Assembly (NCBI RefSeq): GCF_025370935.1
Contig: NC_133494.1
Location: forward strand, 5,546,508-5,610,507
Length of the DNA: 64,000 bases
Direction: 5' to 3'
DNA from: Choristoneura fumiferana
Taxonomy: Eukaryota; Arthropoda; Insecta; Lepidoptera; Tortricidae
The notes under the pieces were generated by a model that was not told where the DNA came from, searched no databases, and worked only from the letters and a program-made list of their open reading frames with translations. Each line of letters starts with the position of its first letter. Within the stretch, counting starts at the first letter, position 1. Made by a program: the position numbers and the translations under genes. This document shows, one piece after another, positions 1-11,224 of this stretch.

Positions 1-430
1 GACTGCCTACCCTACCCTACTAAACATTCAAATGCATCTATTAAGGATAAGAGATCTGTATCAAGCTTAAATATTAAAGGATATTATTTATGATAATCGC
101 CTCTATTTATAATACGAGTATAACATTTCTTCGTATTTTAAGGACACATGCTGGTTGGTCGATTGCTACAACCGTCCGTGTACGTGACTTGACAAAATAA
201 TCGTTGTTGAAGAATTTAATCTTTGGGCTTTATTCCATTCCATTCCTAAATCACGGTAATTTGAGTTTCATTTAGACGAAATGCCACAGATGCTGGAACA
301 AAGTATATAATTCCGAGTTTCCCAACGAATGGAAACGGCTTGTGGACTATAATTTTTGATGTTGCAATAATAACTTTGTACCTACCCAACTACTATGAAA
401 ACGATTTGTCATAAAATTTATTGAATATGC
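1..430. other. Stretch without a recognisable gene
   Basis: AT-rich DNA. I see no convincing coding frame, splice pair or repeat border here. Confidence 0.4.
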
Positions 431-1018
431 TATACCGGGTGGGCCCTGTGACAGGAGCAAAAAATTAAAACAGAGGTTCTGCTACTCAAATGAAACTACT
501 TTAGTTCTGCAACTTTCAAAAATTAAGTATTTTATCATAACTTCGTTGGAGTAGAATCTGTTCGCAATTCTTATTAGATTGTTCATTATGTTTATTCCAA
601 ACAAATTACTTAAGGTAGGCGTCCACTTATCCGCATCGTACGTTTCGGACGTATCGGATTTGTTGCTTTGTATAGAAATGTGCGATGCTTACGATGCGGA
701 CAGGTGGACGCACTTATATGAGTTTCTATACAAAGAATACTACGATCCGTTGCGTGCGATGCGTCCGATGCGTACGATACCGACAAGTGGACGTTTACCT
801 TTAAATGGTATTTTCACTGTACGGCATCCAATAGCCTAAATGACATCGCCTGTCACGTAACAAAATGACGGATTTCGCAATACATTGCTTGTCCAATTAA
901 ACTTTAAACTATAATAAAAATCATAATGCAAGTTATTTTCAAAAGTTGTAGTATTATTAGCTCAAGATGAAGAGTGGAAGCTTTGGTTAAATTTTTTACA
1001 GGGCCTACCTTGTAGATA
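431..1018. mobile_element. Dispersed repeat with TACCGGGTGGGCCCTGT-type inverted ends
   Basis: The left end reads TATACCGGGTGGGCCCTGT. The right end, read in reverse complement, is TATCTACAAGGTAGGCCCTGT, and both continue into a similar AAAAATTAA stretch, so the two ends form imperfect terminal inverted repeats. From memory this resembles a family frequent in moth genomes. A second hairpin element sits inside it (614-800). No transposase frame is present, so it is non-autonomous. Confidence 0.55.
614..800. mobile_element. Palindromic MITE nested in another repeat, TTAA at each end
   Basis: The ends read GGTAGGCGTCCACTT and, inverted, GGTAAACGTCCACTT. The arms continue as near-complements through CCGCATCGTACG / CGTACGATACCG. 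An inner pair (TTTGTATAGAAA / TTTCTATACAAA) makes a second stem. TTAA occurs at 610-613 and 801-804, as expected for a TTAA target, with one extra T at the right border. The 86-codon open frame across it is a by-product of the palindrome. Confidence 0.6.
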
Positions 1019-1150
1019 CCCGCGTAGGAATCAAAAAAATTAGCAGAATCCGTATTAATATTTTTGATCTACACTTGAGTTAAGTACCTATCCGTTTTAA
1101 ATATTTGTTTATCAGGGACTCTCTTCATAGATTAAGAACCGAGTACTGCC

Positions 1151-1380
1151 TTTTCGCAACGTAACGTTTGGCAACTGTTTCATTTCGCAAACTCTAAAAC
1201 TGTAAATATTTCAGGATTTATTTCAGGGCCATCGTGTAGAACCCTTTAGGTTAGGTTAGGTTAGTTTTATAAAAATCCTGAAAGGTTTACAGTTTCAGAA
1301 ATATTAAACAGTTGAGAAATGAAAAGTTGCGAAATGAAACAGGTTGCCAAACGTTATTCGCCGAAACATTAGTAAACCAT
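1151..1380. mobile_element. Palindromic MITE with TTAGG repeats in the loop
   Basis: Arms such as CGTTTGGCAACTGTTTCATTT (left) and the inverse of AAATGAAACAGGTTGCCAAACG (right) pair. Inner arms CTGTAAATATTTCAGGATTT and AAATCCTGAAAGGTTTACAG also pair. The loop holds about four TTAGG units (near 1248-1266), the canonical insect telomere repeat. It has no coding capacity. Confidence 0.55.
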
Positions 1381-1971
1381 TAAGAACACTTGTTTGGGGT
1401 AATCTATATATGTAAAACTATGCAAGTATTAATTATTATATTAATAGCATCTCCAACCAAGCTATGAAAGGTCTTCGCAAAATGACGCAATCGATACTTG
1501 CTTATATTATCGCCAGGAGATGAATAAGCTTAACTTTACAAACATTGAAGGTATTTTTTTTAACCAGCTTCATTATAAAATTAACGAGTATTTCGCTAGC
1601 CGGCAACCAGTCAATACGAAGGTGTATAATCATGGTCGTTTCATAATTTCTTGTTTATTTTAAATTTCCTTGCGCTGCCGATGCAATCTCACCACGAGCG
1701 CCCCGCCTCGCGGCGAGCGGCATTCTTGTTACTAGGGCTGCCACTGCGCACGTCTTAGTCTCGATATCGATTTCAAAATACATGCCCTCTGGATGACTGG
1801 ATATCGTATTCTTCATCGCGTTATTTTCTTAACTCATACTCGAGAAATACTCAAGTGAAACTTTAGAATGGTCCTATACTACGAAGTGCAAAACTCGAAC
1901 TTCGTATGTTGCCATACCGCTGACGCTTATGTCATTTAATACAAGTTTTAGTTGAGCGGCACGACATAAAA
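1381..1971. other. Non-coding stretch with a small GC-rich patch
   Basis: No gene recognised. The patch around 1670-1760 is GC-rich relative to its surroundings. A half-arm resembling the ACTCGAACTTCGTA palindromic MITE lies near 1890. Confidence 0.3.
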
Positions 1972-2115
1972 ATGTGGAGGTTAAAATATTTTAAAAAAAT
2001 AGCCGAATACCGCTCTGAAGGTCGGCCTATTGTCTATACAGACGAAAGTTATGTATTGACAACACATGTCCGAGAAAACACCTGGGCCCAAAAAGACAAA
2101 CAGTCCATTTGCAAA
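1972..2115 (+). pseudogene. Fragment of a DDE transposase (IS630/Tc1-mariner-like)
   Basis: About 45 codons from an ATG read as a lysine/arginine-rich helix followed by EGRPIVYTDESYV. That matches the context of the first catalytic Asp in DDE_3-type (Tc1/mariner-related) transposases, where a hydrophobic strand ends in a D-E-x-(W/Y)-V motif. After roughly codon 45 the resemblance stops and the frame runs into AT-rich and MITE sequence, including a piece of the GAACTTCGATTTTCGAG repeat near 2283. The other catalytic acids are absent, so this is a dead scrap. The superfamily call rests on this one motif. Confidence 0.45.
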
Positions 2116-3862
2116 AAAGCTCAGCGCATTTACTATTTCGTAATATGTGACTTTATTATTTTGTTCATGAACGATGAGCCTGCTGACGCTTCCTGTAGTA
2201 ACGCACACAAAAGCGCGTGTCTATACGCGTTAAACCTACAAGTATGGCTCACCCGCACGCGAGTGAAAGGGACGGTGCGATACGAACTTCGATTTTCGAG
2301 TTTCTCTAGGTCTAGGAATAACATCTGCCTGGTGAGAGATCTGTCTATTGTGGCCAATCCCCATAATAGTGAAATGATGTCACTTAGTACGCAGATCGCG
2401 CTTTACAATTGTGAAAATTAGGGAATCTGACATCTGTCTGTGTTTCTAAGACTTTTGAACAAAAGTGTCGCTGGAAAAACAATAAAAGAAATAAATAGGC
2501 TGCGTTTATCATGGAAACAAGTTGTAAAGCTAGTTTATGGTCAGTGACTATCGCGCAATAACGTGATATGTGTGTGTACGTACACTACCTTTAAAGCCAT
2601 GAATTAAACCTTAATTAACGTTTAACTGAGGTGTGGAGCGGCATGTTGGAATTAATGAGGTTTGTTTGTATTTAGATTAGGATTAACTTTACCATCATAG
2701 CATAGCAGTATACTGATCTAGTCCGTCTCTTGTATAAAGTTTCGTATTTACAAGCTTATATTTCTACATACCATCGATAACTTTTGTTCATCCTTGCTTT
2801 TCAAAAGTACATCACTACTCAACCGAAGATTCGATCCCACTGCGCTCGCGACGTAATTGGGATGCTAATCAGATGCTGAGCTGTTGCGGTCCCGTTCAGA
2901 CTTGGAGGTTGGCAATGCGGCGTCCCTCTCGAGCCAGGACCGAGCGTGGAGGCGGCGGCTCTTCAATCATCTGGCAATAAGCGCAGGAGACGCACCCCGC
3001 GGGCGCTCTCGCACCGTCGTAATCACCGTGGTTTGCGCTGCCAGAATAATTTTTCTTCTTAACAATCTACCCACCCAACCGAGCGATACCTACTGATGAG
3101 ACGGATCCGAGACTTGTTTCGATAATAACAATTTGCAGCTCGCATCGCAGTCTTTTTGCAACAATGTTTCCTGTATTATAAAATTAATTATCGAACCGTC
3201 CGCGCTAAGGATATTGCCTTTTTAAGGCTTAACGACCGGCTAATATAAAGTGACCATTAAGTTGGCGATTTTTTTAGGTTAGTTTATTTGCGTACCTGTT
3301 TTCGCTTGCTTAGAGAGAGAATACGGATGGGCAAGGGCGGTGTTGAGCTAAAGACTAAAGATCACAAAGGAGCCGAGGCTGGAGTCCTATCGCGCGGGGA
3401 TCGGCGCGGGCGCAGCGCTGGCAACGATCGTATCGGACCATCCTCATTATTGGAACATGCTTTGTTGGACATAAATAGAGGAATCGGGATCGTGAAATAA
3501 ATGTACAAAAACGTTTAACAAAACATCGGCTTAACGCTAGCATGATTACTTAGGTAACTTGTTGCATAGCTTCAGTAGATTATTTACTGAAATATACTGC
3601 ACAGACGAAGTTTATGCCTGCAAAAGTTATTTTTTGATAAATGACATTTATAAAATCTTTATATAAAAATCAAATCAAAACAATACTACTTGACGTATGT
3701 ACCTACGTACTGAAGCGTAGGTGATCGAACAGACACCGAAAATGACAGACAAAACACACAAAAACAGAAAACAAAATTGCAGATACTCAGTATCGCTAGT
3801 ACATTCTCGCTAATAAGTTCTCATGCCAAATAGTTTTGATTTGATCTGAGCTTTTGAGACAA
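2116..3862. other. No supported gene; two GC-rich islands
   Basis: Patches at about 2830-3050 and 3330-3450 are much richer in CpG than their surroundings and have short open frames on both strands, but I recognise no domain. They could be remnants of exons or regulatory DNA. Confidence 0.3.
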
Positions 3863-4042
3863 GAAGGGCGGATCCAGGGGATCATTACCCCTGGGTTGGA
3901 CAACAGTAGATAATTTTCGTAACTTAATAAAATAAATATCTTTCTGTGGCAAAAGATGAGAATTTAATTTTTATATGCGAAAAAATAAATATAATTTGAT
4001 CACGTGACCCCCTCCCCTGTCTATAAAGCTGGATCCACCTTT
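3863..4042. mobile_element. Short MITE with GGCGGATCCAG / CTGGATCCACC ends
   Basis: The two ends are inverted copies (GGGCGGATCCAG and AAGGTGGATCCAG when both are read inward). The interior is AT-rich and non-coding. The terminal sequence resembles hAT-type MITEs, but I could not fix a target-site duplication. Confidence 0.45.
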
Positions 4043-4496
4043 ATCAAGCTCTATTAGATGTCGATCCTAAGATGCCAGTCGCACACTACGTTCAAGCTTG
4101 TACGACCCTTTACCCCAAGGATTAAAATATATTCCAAGTTTCAGTACAAACCAGCCAGTAATTGGATGGCATCCACGTTTCTCGTGCTGATGCGCGCGAT
4201 ACGCCGCACGAAGCTTCAGAGCGTCCGCCGTATCAGATCCATTGTGCCACGGTATCTTTGCCAGTATTGTTTACCGCTTGTAGGACGGCACAACTGCCGC
4301 GAGTGTCGTTTGATGGTTATTTGACGTTCACTGTATAATATCTGATTGGCGAGGTGGCGGCAGCGGCACCCCTTGTTTTTTGAAATCCGTTGACAATCGG
4401 CATTTTAGTTCAACATTTATACTAAACTGCCTTTACGGAGCGTCCTGGCTGCTCGTCCTCTTCCAGTATAGGGTAGAAGTACCGTTTTTGGCCGAC

Positions 4497-4735
4497 CCAA
4501 TCATAAAAAACCGGCCAAATGCGAGTCGGTTGCGGCAATTTGTATATGTAGAAACACCTTTTTTAATGACTGTATCTTTTGATTGCACTGGAGTAGCAGA
4601 CCTGAGTATTTGATATTAATTTCGACTTGTTACCTTCACGTGTTCCTGAGAAAAGGGGTCTTGTCTATACTACTACCAAGACTGTCTGTCAAGACGGACA
4701 ACAAAGAGCTCCTACAAGAGTTCCGCTTATTACTT
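4497..4735 (+). repeat. Partial copy of the CCGGCC...GGTTCCG dispersed repeat
   Basis: It starts AAAAAACCGGCCAAATGCGAG and ends with GACGGACAACAAAGAGCTCC followed by a degenerate GGGTTCCG (here GAGTTCCG). The same family recurs in both foldback arms, at 15486-15540, 16140-16512 and 54230-54556. Confidence 0.55.
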
Positions 4736-7027
4736 TTAAAAATTATAGAAATTTAAGTCACGCGTGACACAAGTTTATGCGATGACATAAAGGCATCTCA
4801 CATCAACGCAAGCGCAGAATAAAAACAAACCCTTCTCTGTTGCTGACCTCTGCGAGTTCAATTCGCCGTCCGGTGGGTGGGCTTGTTTCCCAAACTGCCT
4901 CGTTTGTTGGTTTTCAATGATGGATAGCCGTGTAATTAGGGGCGATTATCTCTAAGATGAAACTGCGCTTGACAGGAATTTCAAAATTGATGTTAATTTC
5001 TAGGTAGTTGGCTATGGTAATAAGCTGGTTTATTATCGATCAAGTTTGACTTGCGATCGGGTACAGTTTTAATAACCGATCATTATTTTACTTATTTGAT
5101 ATGAGACTCGCGTAGTGGCCCTGTTTACTATACAGATAGTCAGTTGTTACGCATTGAAATCTATAAAACAATCATGCAATTAAAATACAATAGTAAAGTC
5201 GGAGTAAGTTTAAATGTATTTTAAAGATGGGATGGATACCGTAGCGGCGATACCCGTTCATTTAGCGCTTGCGCTTGCGCCGGCCCTTGTCTTAACGTTT
5301 AAAAGCTATCACGGTTCATTTTCACACTACGAGAACGGCATCCGGACCGATCCAATACGATGTAACTGTCTACCGGTCTACCACATCGAATTTCTTGTCT
5401 TATTTGTAACATTTAAATTTTATATTCGTCTCAAACTTTTTGTCCAGCTGCACTATATCCGTTTAACAGCAGCCAGAAATATCGCGGAGACAGTTATACA
5501 TACGTATATACATTAAAGTATGTAGACCTAGTTCCCGTTTTTTCGTGCCGCCATAAATTTTCTTCCGATCGTGCAAGGTCAGTTTTGTTCTCAGAAAATG
5601 CGAATACTTTTGTGTGTAAGTTTGTTCGTTTTTTTCGTGAAATGTTACGACGTTCACCCAAATATATGGGGAGCCTTTGTTTGGGGGAGCAGGTAGGCTT
5701 TTTTGCTGGGACTGCACAGTGCCGGCAAAAAAAATGCACCAACATGGGTATAATTTATGGTGGCCAGCAGTTTCAAGATTTGGAACAGTAGTTTGGACGC
5801 ACGTAACTCATGATGTTACTGGGATAATGATTCGTTTTAAGTAGCGGCATTTTCTCGAACGTTGCCTTCTGTTAGTCAAAAGAGGTCAGAAGTCATTTGT
5901 TTTCTACTTGTACTTGAATATCAAATGCATAGAGTAAAAAAAAACTTGTTCTTGATGTAGTAAACCCCTCTCAAGTCTATCTGAATCTGAAGTGAAGATT
6001 TCTTGTCAATGTTAGGTTTCTTGTTAAAATTTAGTTTGTGATTTTGAGTAATTCAAATGTAGAAGTTCACAGAATGTACATATTTCCCACTAAATGCTCC
6101 TGTGACTAGGTATTAAAAAATTGATATGCTCGGGTCATAGTACAAAATATATCTAAGTACTGACATAAAGTAAAGACATATTACCTAACATTAATATTAA
6201 AAATGAAATACAAGTAGGTACATACATACACCACTATCACTATTAACAAATATCCTTCGATGTATTAAACACTGAAACTACATATAAAAAAAACTATGTA
6301 TTAATCTCAGCACTAGCGAATACTTTGTACATAATAAGTTATACATAAAAATAAATAAAAATAGAGAAATTGTTAATAATATCAATGAAAATTGCAGATT
6401 CAGTACCTAAGATCCTGGACCAAGACAAACTAGAGTCGCTTCCGTTTAATAACGCTCTGAGACTCTGAATTAAATAATGCAACAGTGACTATGCGCCCGT
6501 GCAAAGATGGTCCTAAATAAACAACGATACCCATTACTGCCGGCTGGACGGTGTATTTATTGATTTATTGATCGTAGGGAGAAATCCCGACGGCCTTAAC
6601 TTAAACACGCATCCCGAAGTTGCGCCGAACACAAAATGTTTGGACAGTCGGGCTTGGATTACGAAAATATATTTTTGTTTCCATGTTTTATCTTGTAAAG
6701 AGAAGTTTATCATTCACTATTATCTGTGTTAAGAATAAGTGGATTTTGTGTATAAAAAATACCGACCTAACCTAACCTACTCTCTTTTAGTCAAATTTTT
6801 CTTCGGGGATGGAGCTAATCCGCGTATTTGACAAATTTACAATTCATTGAAATACAATAAATCTTTATTAAACACCAACCAATAATAAGCAGTGAAAAAT
6901 ACACAATTATGTATGTACATAGAGATTTTCCAAGTTAACAAATTAGTTAGTTTTCAATTTTTACTCCAAATTCGTTCGATTAAAATAAAAATTAAATTAT
7001 CAAACTGAAACTATCCCCTGTAACTTA
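4736..7027. other. Non-coding stretch
   Basis: There are several 60-100 codon frames (5214-5790 on both strands), but they overlap one another, lack splice context and match no family I know. A CCTAACCTAAC (TTAGG-type) doublet is at 6768-6778. I see no RNA gene. Confidence 0.35.
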
Positions 7028-8095
7028 TAGACTGAGAGGTGGCAGGAATTTTTAAAACGATCATGGAAACGGCTAGACTCATTTTTATGTGTTGTAGAGT
7101 GGTCTGCTGATGTGAATAATTTTGGTCTGCCTGCTCTCAGTGGGTGCAACTTTGAGATATAGCTCATCAAAGAGGCTTTATTGTTGCGAAAAAAAAACGA
7201 TAACAGAAATGGTTAGTTTTAGTACATATTCAAAGTATGGCGTCTCCTCATGTGAAACGAATTGGTCTGCCTGCTCTCAGTGGTTGCATTTCGGAGCTAT
7301 GACGCGCGCAAGTCGCTTTATTGTTGTGAAAAAAAAAACGATAAGGGAAATGGTCAGTTTTGGAACCAATTCCAAGTATGACATCACCGCCGCTGAAACA
7401 AGTTGGTCTGCCGGCTCTAAGTGGTTGTATTTCAGAGCTATGATGCTCGCAAGATGCATAATTGTAAAGAAAATTCAAGGTAATGGTAATCAATAAAATA
7501 AATCTCAGAGACCGTTAGTACTAGAAAGCTGTAATTTGGTATAAATTTACCTATCTATCACGCCAACAAAGTGGTAAAATAAAAAAGAATAAAAAAAATT
7601 TTTTTAGGTTACCTCCCATAGACATAAAATGAGGGTGATTTTTTTTTCTCAACTAACCCTGCATTGTGGGGTATCGTTGGATAGGTCTTTTAAAACCAAT
7701 GGGGGGTTGCTAAGACGATTTTTCGATTCAGTGATCTGTTTGTGAAATATTCAACTTTAAAGTGAAAACTTTCATCAAAATCGAGCGTCTCCCCCTCTAA
7801 AATCTAAACCGTTGGGTGAAAAAATTCGGAAAAATTAAGGATGATAGTAAGTATATCAAATTTACAAGAAATATTATAACGACTAAGATTGTTTGAGAAT
7901 TTGTAGTAGTTCAAGAGTTACTAGCAGCCTAAGGTATAAAACATACCTAAACTTGGAAGATTCCGTACACAATACGAAATCCTTAGAAAAATATTAAGTA
8001 CTTGATTTTTTCGTAATGGCTACGGAACCCTTTTTTGGGCGTGTCCGATACGCGTTTGGCCGGTTTTTGTTAATTCAACTTACTTGTATAAGAAG
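7028..8095 (+). repeat. Left inverted arm of the foldback
   Basis: The first half holds three ~140-bp tandem units starting GGTCTGCCTGCTCTC. The second half (about 7500-8095) is a near full-length copy of the dispersed repeat ending in TTGGCCGGTTTTT. Compared with the right arm it has one extra segment of about 37 nt near 7978 and scattered substitutions. Confidence 0.7.
7124..7496 (+). repeat. Three ~140-bp tandem units with an open frame
   Basis: GGTCTGCCTGCTCTCAGTGG or a close variant begins at 7124, 7264 and 7405. One frame stays open for 124 codons and gives a peptide repeat of about 47 residues with cores such as NWSACSQWLHF and EMVSF. The same frame is broken in the right arm. It is probably a non-coding minisatellite rather than a gene. 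Confidence 0.5.
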
Positions 8096-8161
8096 TCTTC
8101 TCTAAGAAGTTTGGCTAAGTGCCACTTGCAAGCGCATGAAACACAGTCGGAGTTGAAGCGT

Positions 8162-8213
8162 CGTGAAATCAGGAATCGTTTACGAATCCCCATCTTTGTT
8201 ACCAAAGCTGATT
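8162..8213 (+). repeat. Direct repeat at the 3' side of the LINE
   Basis: CGTGAAATCAGGAATCG... GCTGATT matches 13328-13380 in the same orientation with about one substitution and one indel over ~52 bp. It is a candidate long target-site duplication of the LINE. Confidence 0.5.
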
Positions 8214-8296
8214 TCACTATAATTATAACTGATTGCCGCAGATAGTCGGGCTCTCAGATTATCGCGCTTGGTTATAAGTCACAGCGCCGTCTCAGT

Positions 8297-8536
8297 TCAA
8301 AGTCGTGGAGGTTTAGCCTTCACCTTAGCTCTCCACTCCTGTCGGTTAGCGGCCTCGTTCTCCCACTGAGACGGCACTATGGTGCAACTTTTCATGGTTC
8401 TCTTTAGCACGTCCTTATACCTCAAAACTTGCCCGCCATGCTTACGCTTGCCATCCTCAAGTTCTGACCAGAAGACGCGCTTCGTCACCCGCTGCTCTGA
8501 CATTCGCGTAACGTGTCGGCTCCACCGAAGTTGCCA
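8297..8536 (-). pseudogene. LINE ORF2 C-terminal tail remnant
   Basis: The minus-strand frame contains QLRWSRHVTRM, then RVFWSELEDGKRKHGG and a WENEAANRQEWR segment. This is the usual C-terminal block of endonuclease-RT LINE proteins, where a GHV.RM motif is followed by a GKR..GGQ motif and a W..LA.DR..WR motif. The coding end is near 8297, and the remaining sequence to about 8225 is the likely 3' tail. The upstream part of the same protein resumes at 10265 beyond an insertion. Confidence 0.7.
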
Positions 8537-10262
8537 CCTTGTGCCGTACTGAAAACAAGCCCGGTGTGGGTAACAGCCAAGGGGCAATGCGGAAAGACAG
8601 AATAAAACTGAAAGTAGCTGTTGCTACACTGAAAATGCTTAAATATTGTCTGGAGGCGTGCTCTGAATAATTAGGGCTCTATCTAAAGGATGTAAAGGAA
8701 AAATGTTAGTATGTAAACACAATCTTTATTGCTCTTTTGACTCTATACAGCGTAAAGTAATATAAATATGTGAAACCACTTGTAGTAGATTACCAGACAA
8801 TTTACAAAGATAGTTTTAGCTCAGCCGCAAGCGGGTGTGATGCAGAAGGCGGTTCTTATATGCTAGTTTCACAATTTATTAAGCCTAATGGTGTTAGTCC
8901 CTAAGGAAATCTAAACTTGCCATCAATTTCAATTTTCAACTACTGAATTTAAATCATACTTCCCTAATTCATATTTATAAATGTTTTACAGACCTGGCCA
9001 GAAGCTACCTCTCTGTGACACCAGTCCGGCAGCCGAAGGATGACCACTGGAGTGAGACAAGCGCGATGCTCTGGGGCGTCGTCTCTATGTGCTGACCCTT
9101 AGCTGGCCGCGCGGGTCCCACAGGATGCAGAACAGTCTTCTGGTCTCAGCAACGGAAGAAAAGACGTGGCAAAAGCTAGTTGCAGAAGGCACAGCCAAGG
9201 CAATGATGCTACAGAAAATTGGCTAGTTCTCAGAATACAGAATTGAATATCTAGCCCGGAAATTAGAGTTTATCTAAACCTTAAGCTCCCAAATGGAGGT
9301 GCAAAAAGACAAGGTCTAAACCCAAATCATTGGCATCATCATGCCACAAATTACTTTACTGTAGTAAGTAAACGAAAGATGAAAAATAATTATCAGAATA
9401 ATCCTAATAAACCTAATAAACTTAATAATCATAATGATGACCCTAACCGGCTGGAAGGAAGAAGAAATTGCTTCGATTAGACACTTGCAAAAAGGCAAAA
9501 GCATGTGGCAAAGAGGTAAAGTGATCTGTATGATTCTTACCGGAGTAAATCAACTGTAGCCCAGGATTAACTCGACGCTGGTCTTCCCACCCTCAGCCGC
9601 ATGCAAGGATTCATGTGCTGAAATTAACCACAAGGATGAGAAATAATGCCACGTGGACTACACCGAATCTAACCAATATTTCAGTAACCAAATTTACTTA
9701 CAGTTCACTTGCTGCACAAAAATAGAATTTAAATGGGCTGCGTTTGCGCCAAAGAAGCCACAATAATTCACAATAGAGGCTGCCACCCTCGTCTCTTCTT
9801 CGATGGAAAATGATATCTTGGTCACGCATTATGGAGGCCTAAGTCAAAAGCAATGGAGACTCCAGTACAGCCCTCCTCAAAGCCTGAGTGAACATAGCTT
9901 GGACTAAGAAAAGCCCCTAAGAATTTCCCCCGAATCCCACCAATTGTGGGAACAACATTTACTATGCCAAATTATCACTAGATGTTATTAGCTTTCGATT
10001 CTGTATCAGATTCGACTGATTGTAAATTAAATAAATGTTATTCACCAATGTCTGAAATTAATTATATTTCCCCTGAAACATGATAGAAATTCCTGAACTG
10101 ACATCCCTACAAAATGATTTACTTAAATGCTCCAATCAGAGATGACCCCGTCAACACAATCCTCTTTCCTGTTACCAGCTGAAAAAAATATATTAAAATA
10201 ATTGCCAGATTAATCGGATTTCGGGCAGTTCGAGTCATGGAAGAAAACACAACGTTACAAAG
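8537..10262. other. Unrecognised 1.7 kb insertion inside the LINE
   Basis: It splits the LINE between codons for LMRR and QLRW, a junction that is continuous in the inverted copy at about 11170-11190. The content is AT-rich with a GC-rich block (about 8990-9250) and short frames on both strands. It has no terminal inverted repeat that I can see and no known domain. A TAA/AAT-rich low-complexity tract is at about 9385-9440. Confidence 0.4.
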
Positions 10263-10264
10263 TG

Positions 10265-11175
10265 GTCGCCGCATGAGGTAGGACTCAATGCCACCTACCT
10301 ACATTTGCTCTGCGCAGCACTTCGGTATTCCGTACATGATCAGACCATTTGATCCTTCAAACTTTTCGGAGGCATCTTAGGTGGAAACGGTCTAGCTTGC
10401 GGATGTGCCTGTGATACGCGGTCCACGCTTCAGCAGAGTGCAATAAGTTAGGAAGGACGATGGACATGTACACAGAGATCTTTGTGACTAGTTTAAGGTC
10501 ATGCGAACAGAAAACCTTGAAATCCAACTTACCGAATGCTGCAGCTGCAGCTCCGATTCGGCTGTTAATCTTGGCGTCAAGCTCACACCCACACGCGCTA
10601 GCACACAACCTTGCTTCACCCCACAGGTAACGGGTAAGAAGTTTGATTGTTCACTCTCGAGAGCGACGCAGCACTGCATGTCGTCATGCAGGAGTCGGAG
10701 AAGTCTCACAAAGTTTTCTGTGCATCCTATCTTACTGTGATCACCCATAGAGCTTCTCGAGGGACACTATCAAAGGTTTTCTCGAGATCGACGAAGCAGA
10801 TGCACATGCGGCGGCTTTGCTCTCTGTTCTTTTTCCTGTAATTGCCGCAGTGAGAAAATAGCGCCCAGATTAACAGCCAAATCGGAGCTGCAGCTGCAGC
10901 ATTATATAAATTGGATTTCAAGCTCTTCTGTACGCATGACCTTAAACTAGTCGTAAAAATCTCTGTGTACATGTCCATGGTCGTTCCTAACTTATTGTAC
11001 TCTGCTGAAGCGTGGATGGTGTATCGCAGGCACATTCGATGCTAGACCGTTTCTACCTAAGATGCCTCAGAAAACTTTGAAGGATCAAATGGTCTGATTC
11101 GTGTGCGGAATACGAAAGTGCTGCTGCGCAGGGCCAATGTAGGTGGCATTGAGTCCTACCTCATGCGGTGACAAT
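10265..11175. repeat. Inverted duplication of the LINE thumb region
   Basis: Arm A (10265-10575) encodes, on the minus strand, INSRIGAAAAAFGKLDF... YMSIVLPNLLHSAEAW. Arm B (about 10863-11175) encodes the same segment on the plus strand (INSQIGAAAAALYKLDF... SMVVPNLLYSAEAW). The 287-bp spacer holds the RT middle. The copies have diverged at several positions, so the duplication is old. Confidence 0.7.
10576..10862 (-). pseudogene. LINE reverse transcriptase palm remnant
   Basis: Minus-strand frames give CICFVDLEKTFDSVPREALW (the RT motif A region with the F-x-D-x-x-K-A-F-D pattern) and then TCGVKQGCVLA (motif B region, N-G-V-x-Q-G). A frameshift separates them, and the sequence jumps from GCVLA to the thumb, so the motif C (YxDD) catalytic segment has been deleted. 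RT activity is not possible from this copy. Confidence 0.7.
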
Positions 11176-11224
11176 TTCGGTGGTGCGGACACGTTACGCG
11201 AATTAGGTCGAATGCCAAACTGAG

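Noticed and set aside
579..839. 86-codon frame near the window start
   Set aside because: It begins at TTG and runs through a palindromic MITE. The apparent peptide repeats come from the hairpin arms.
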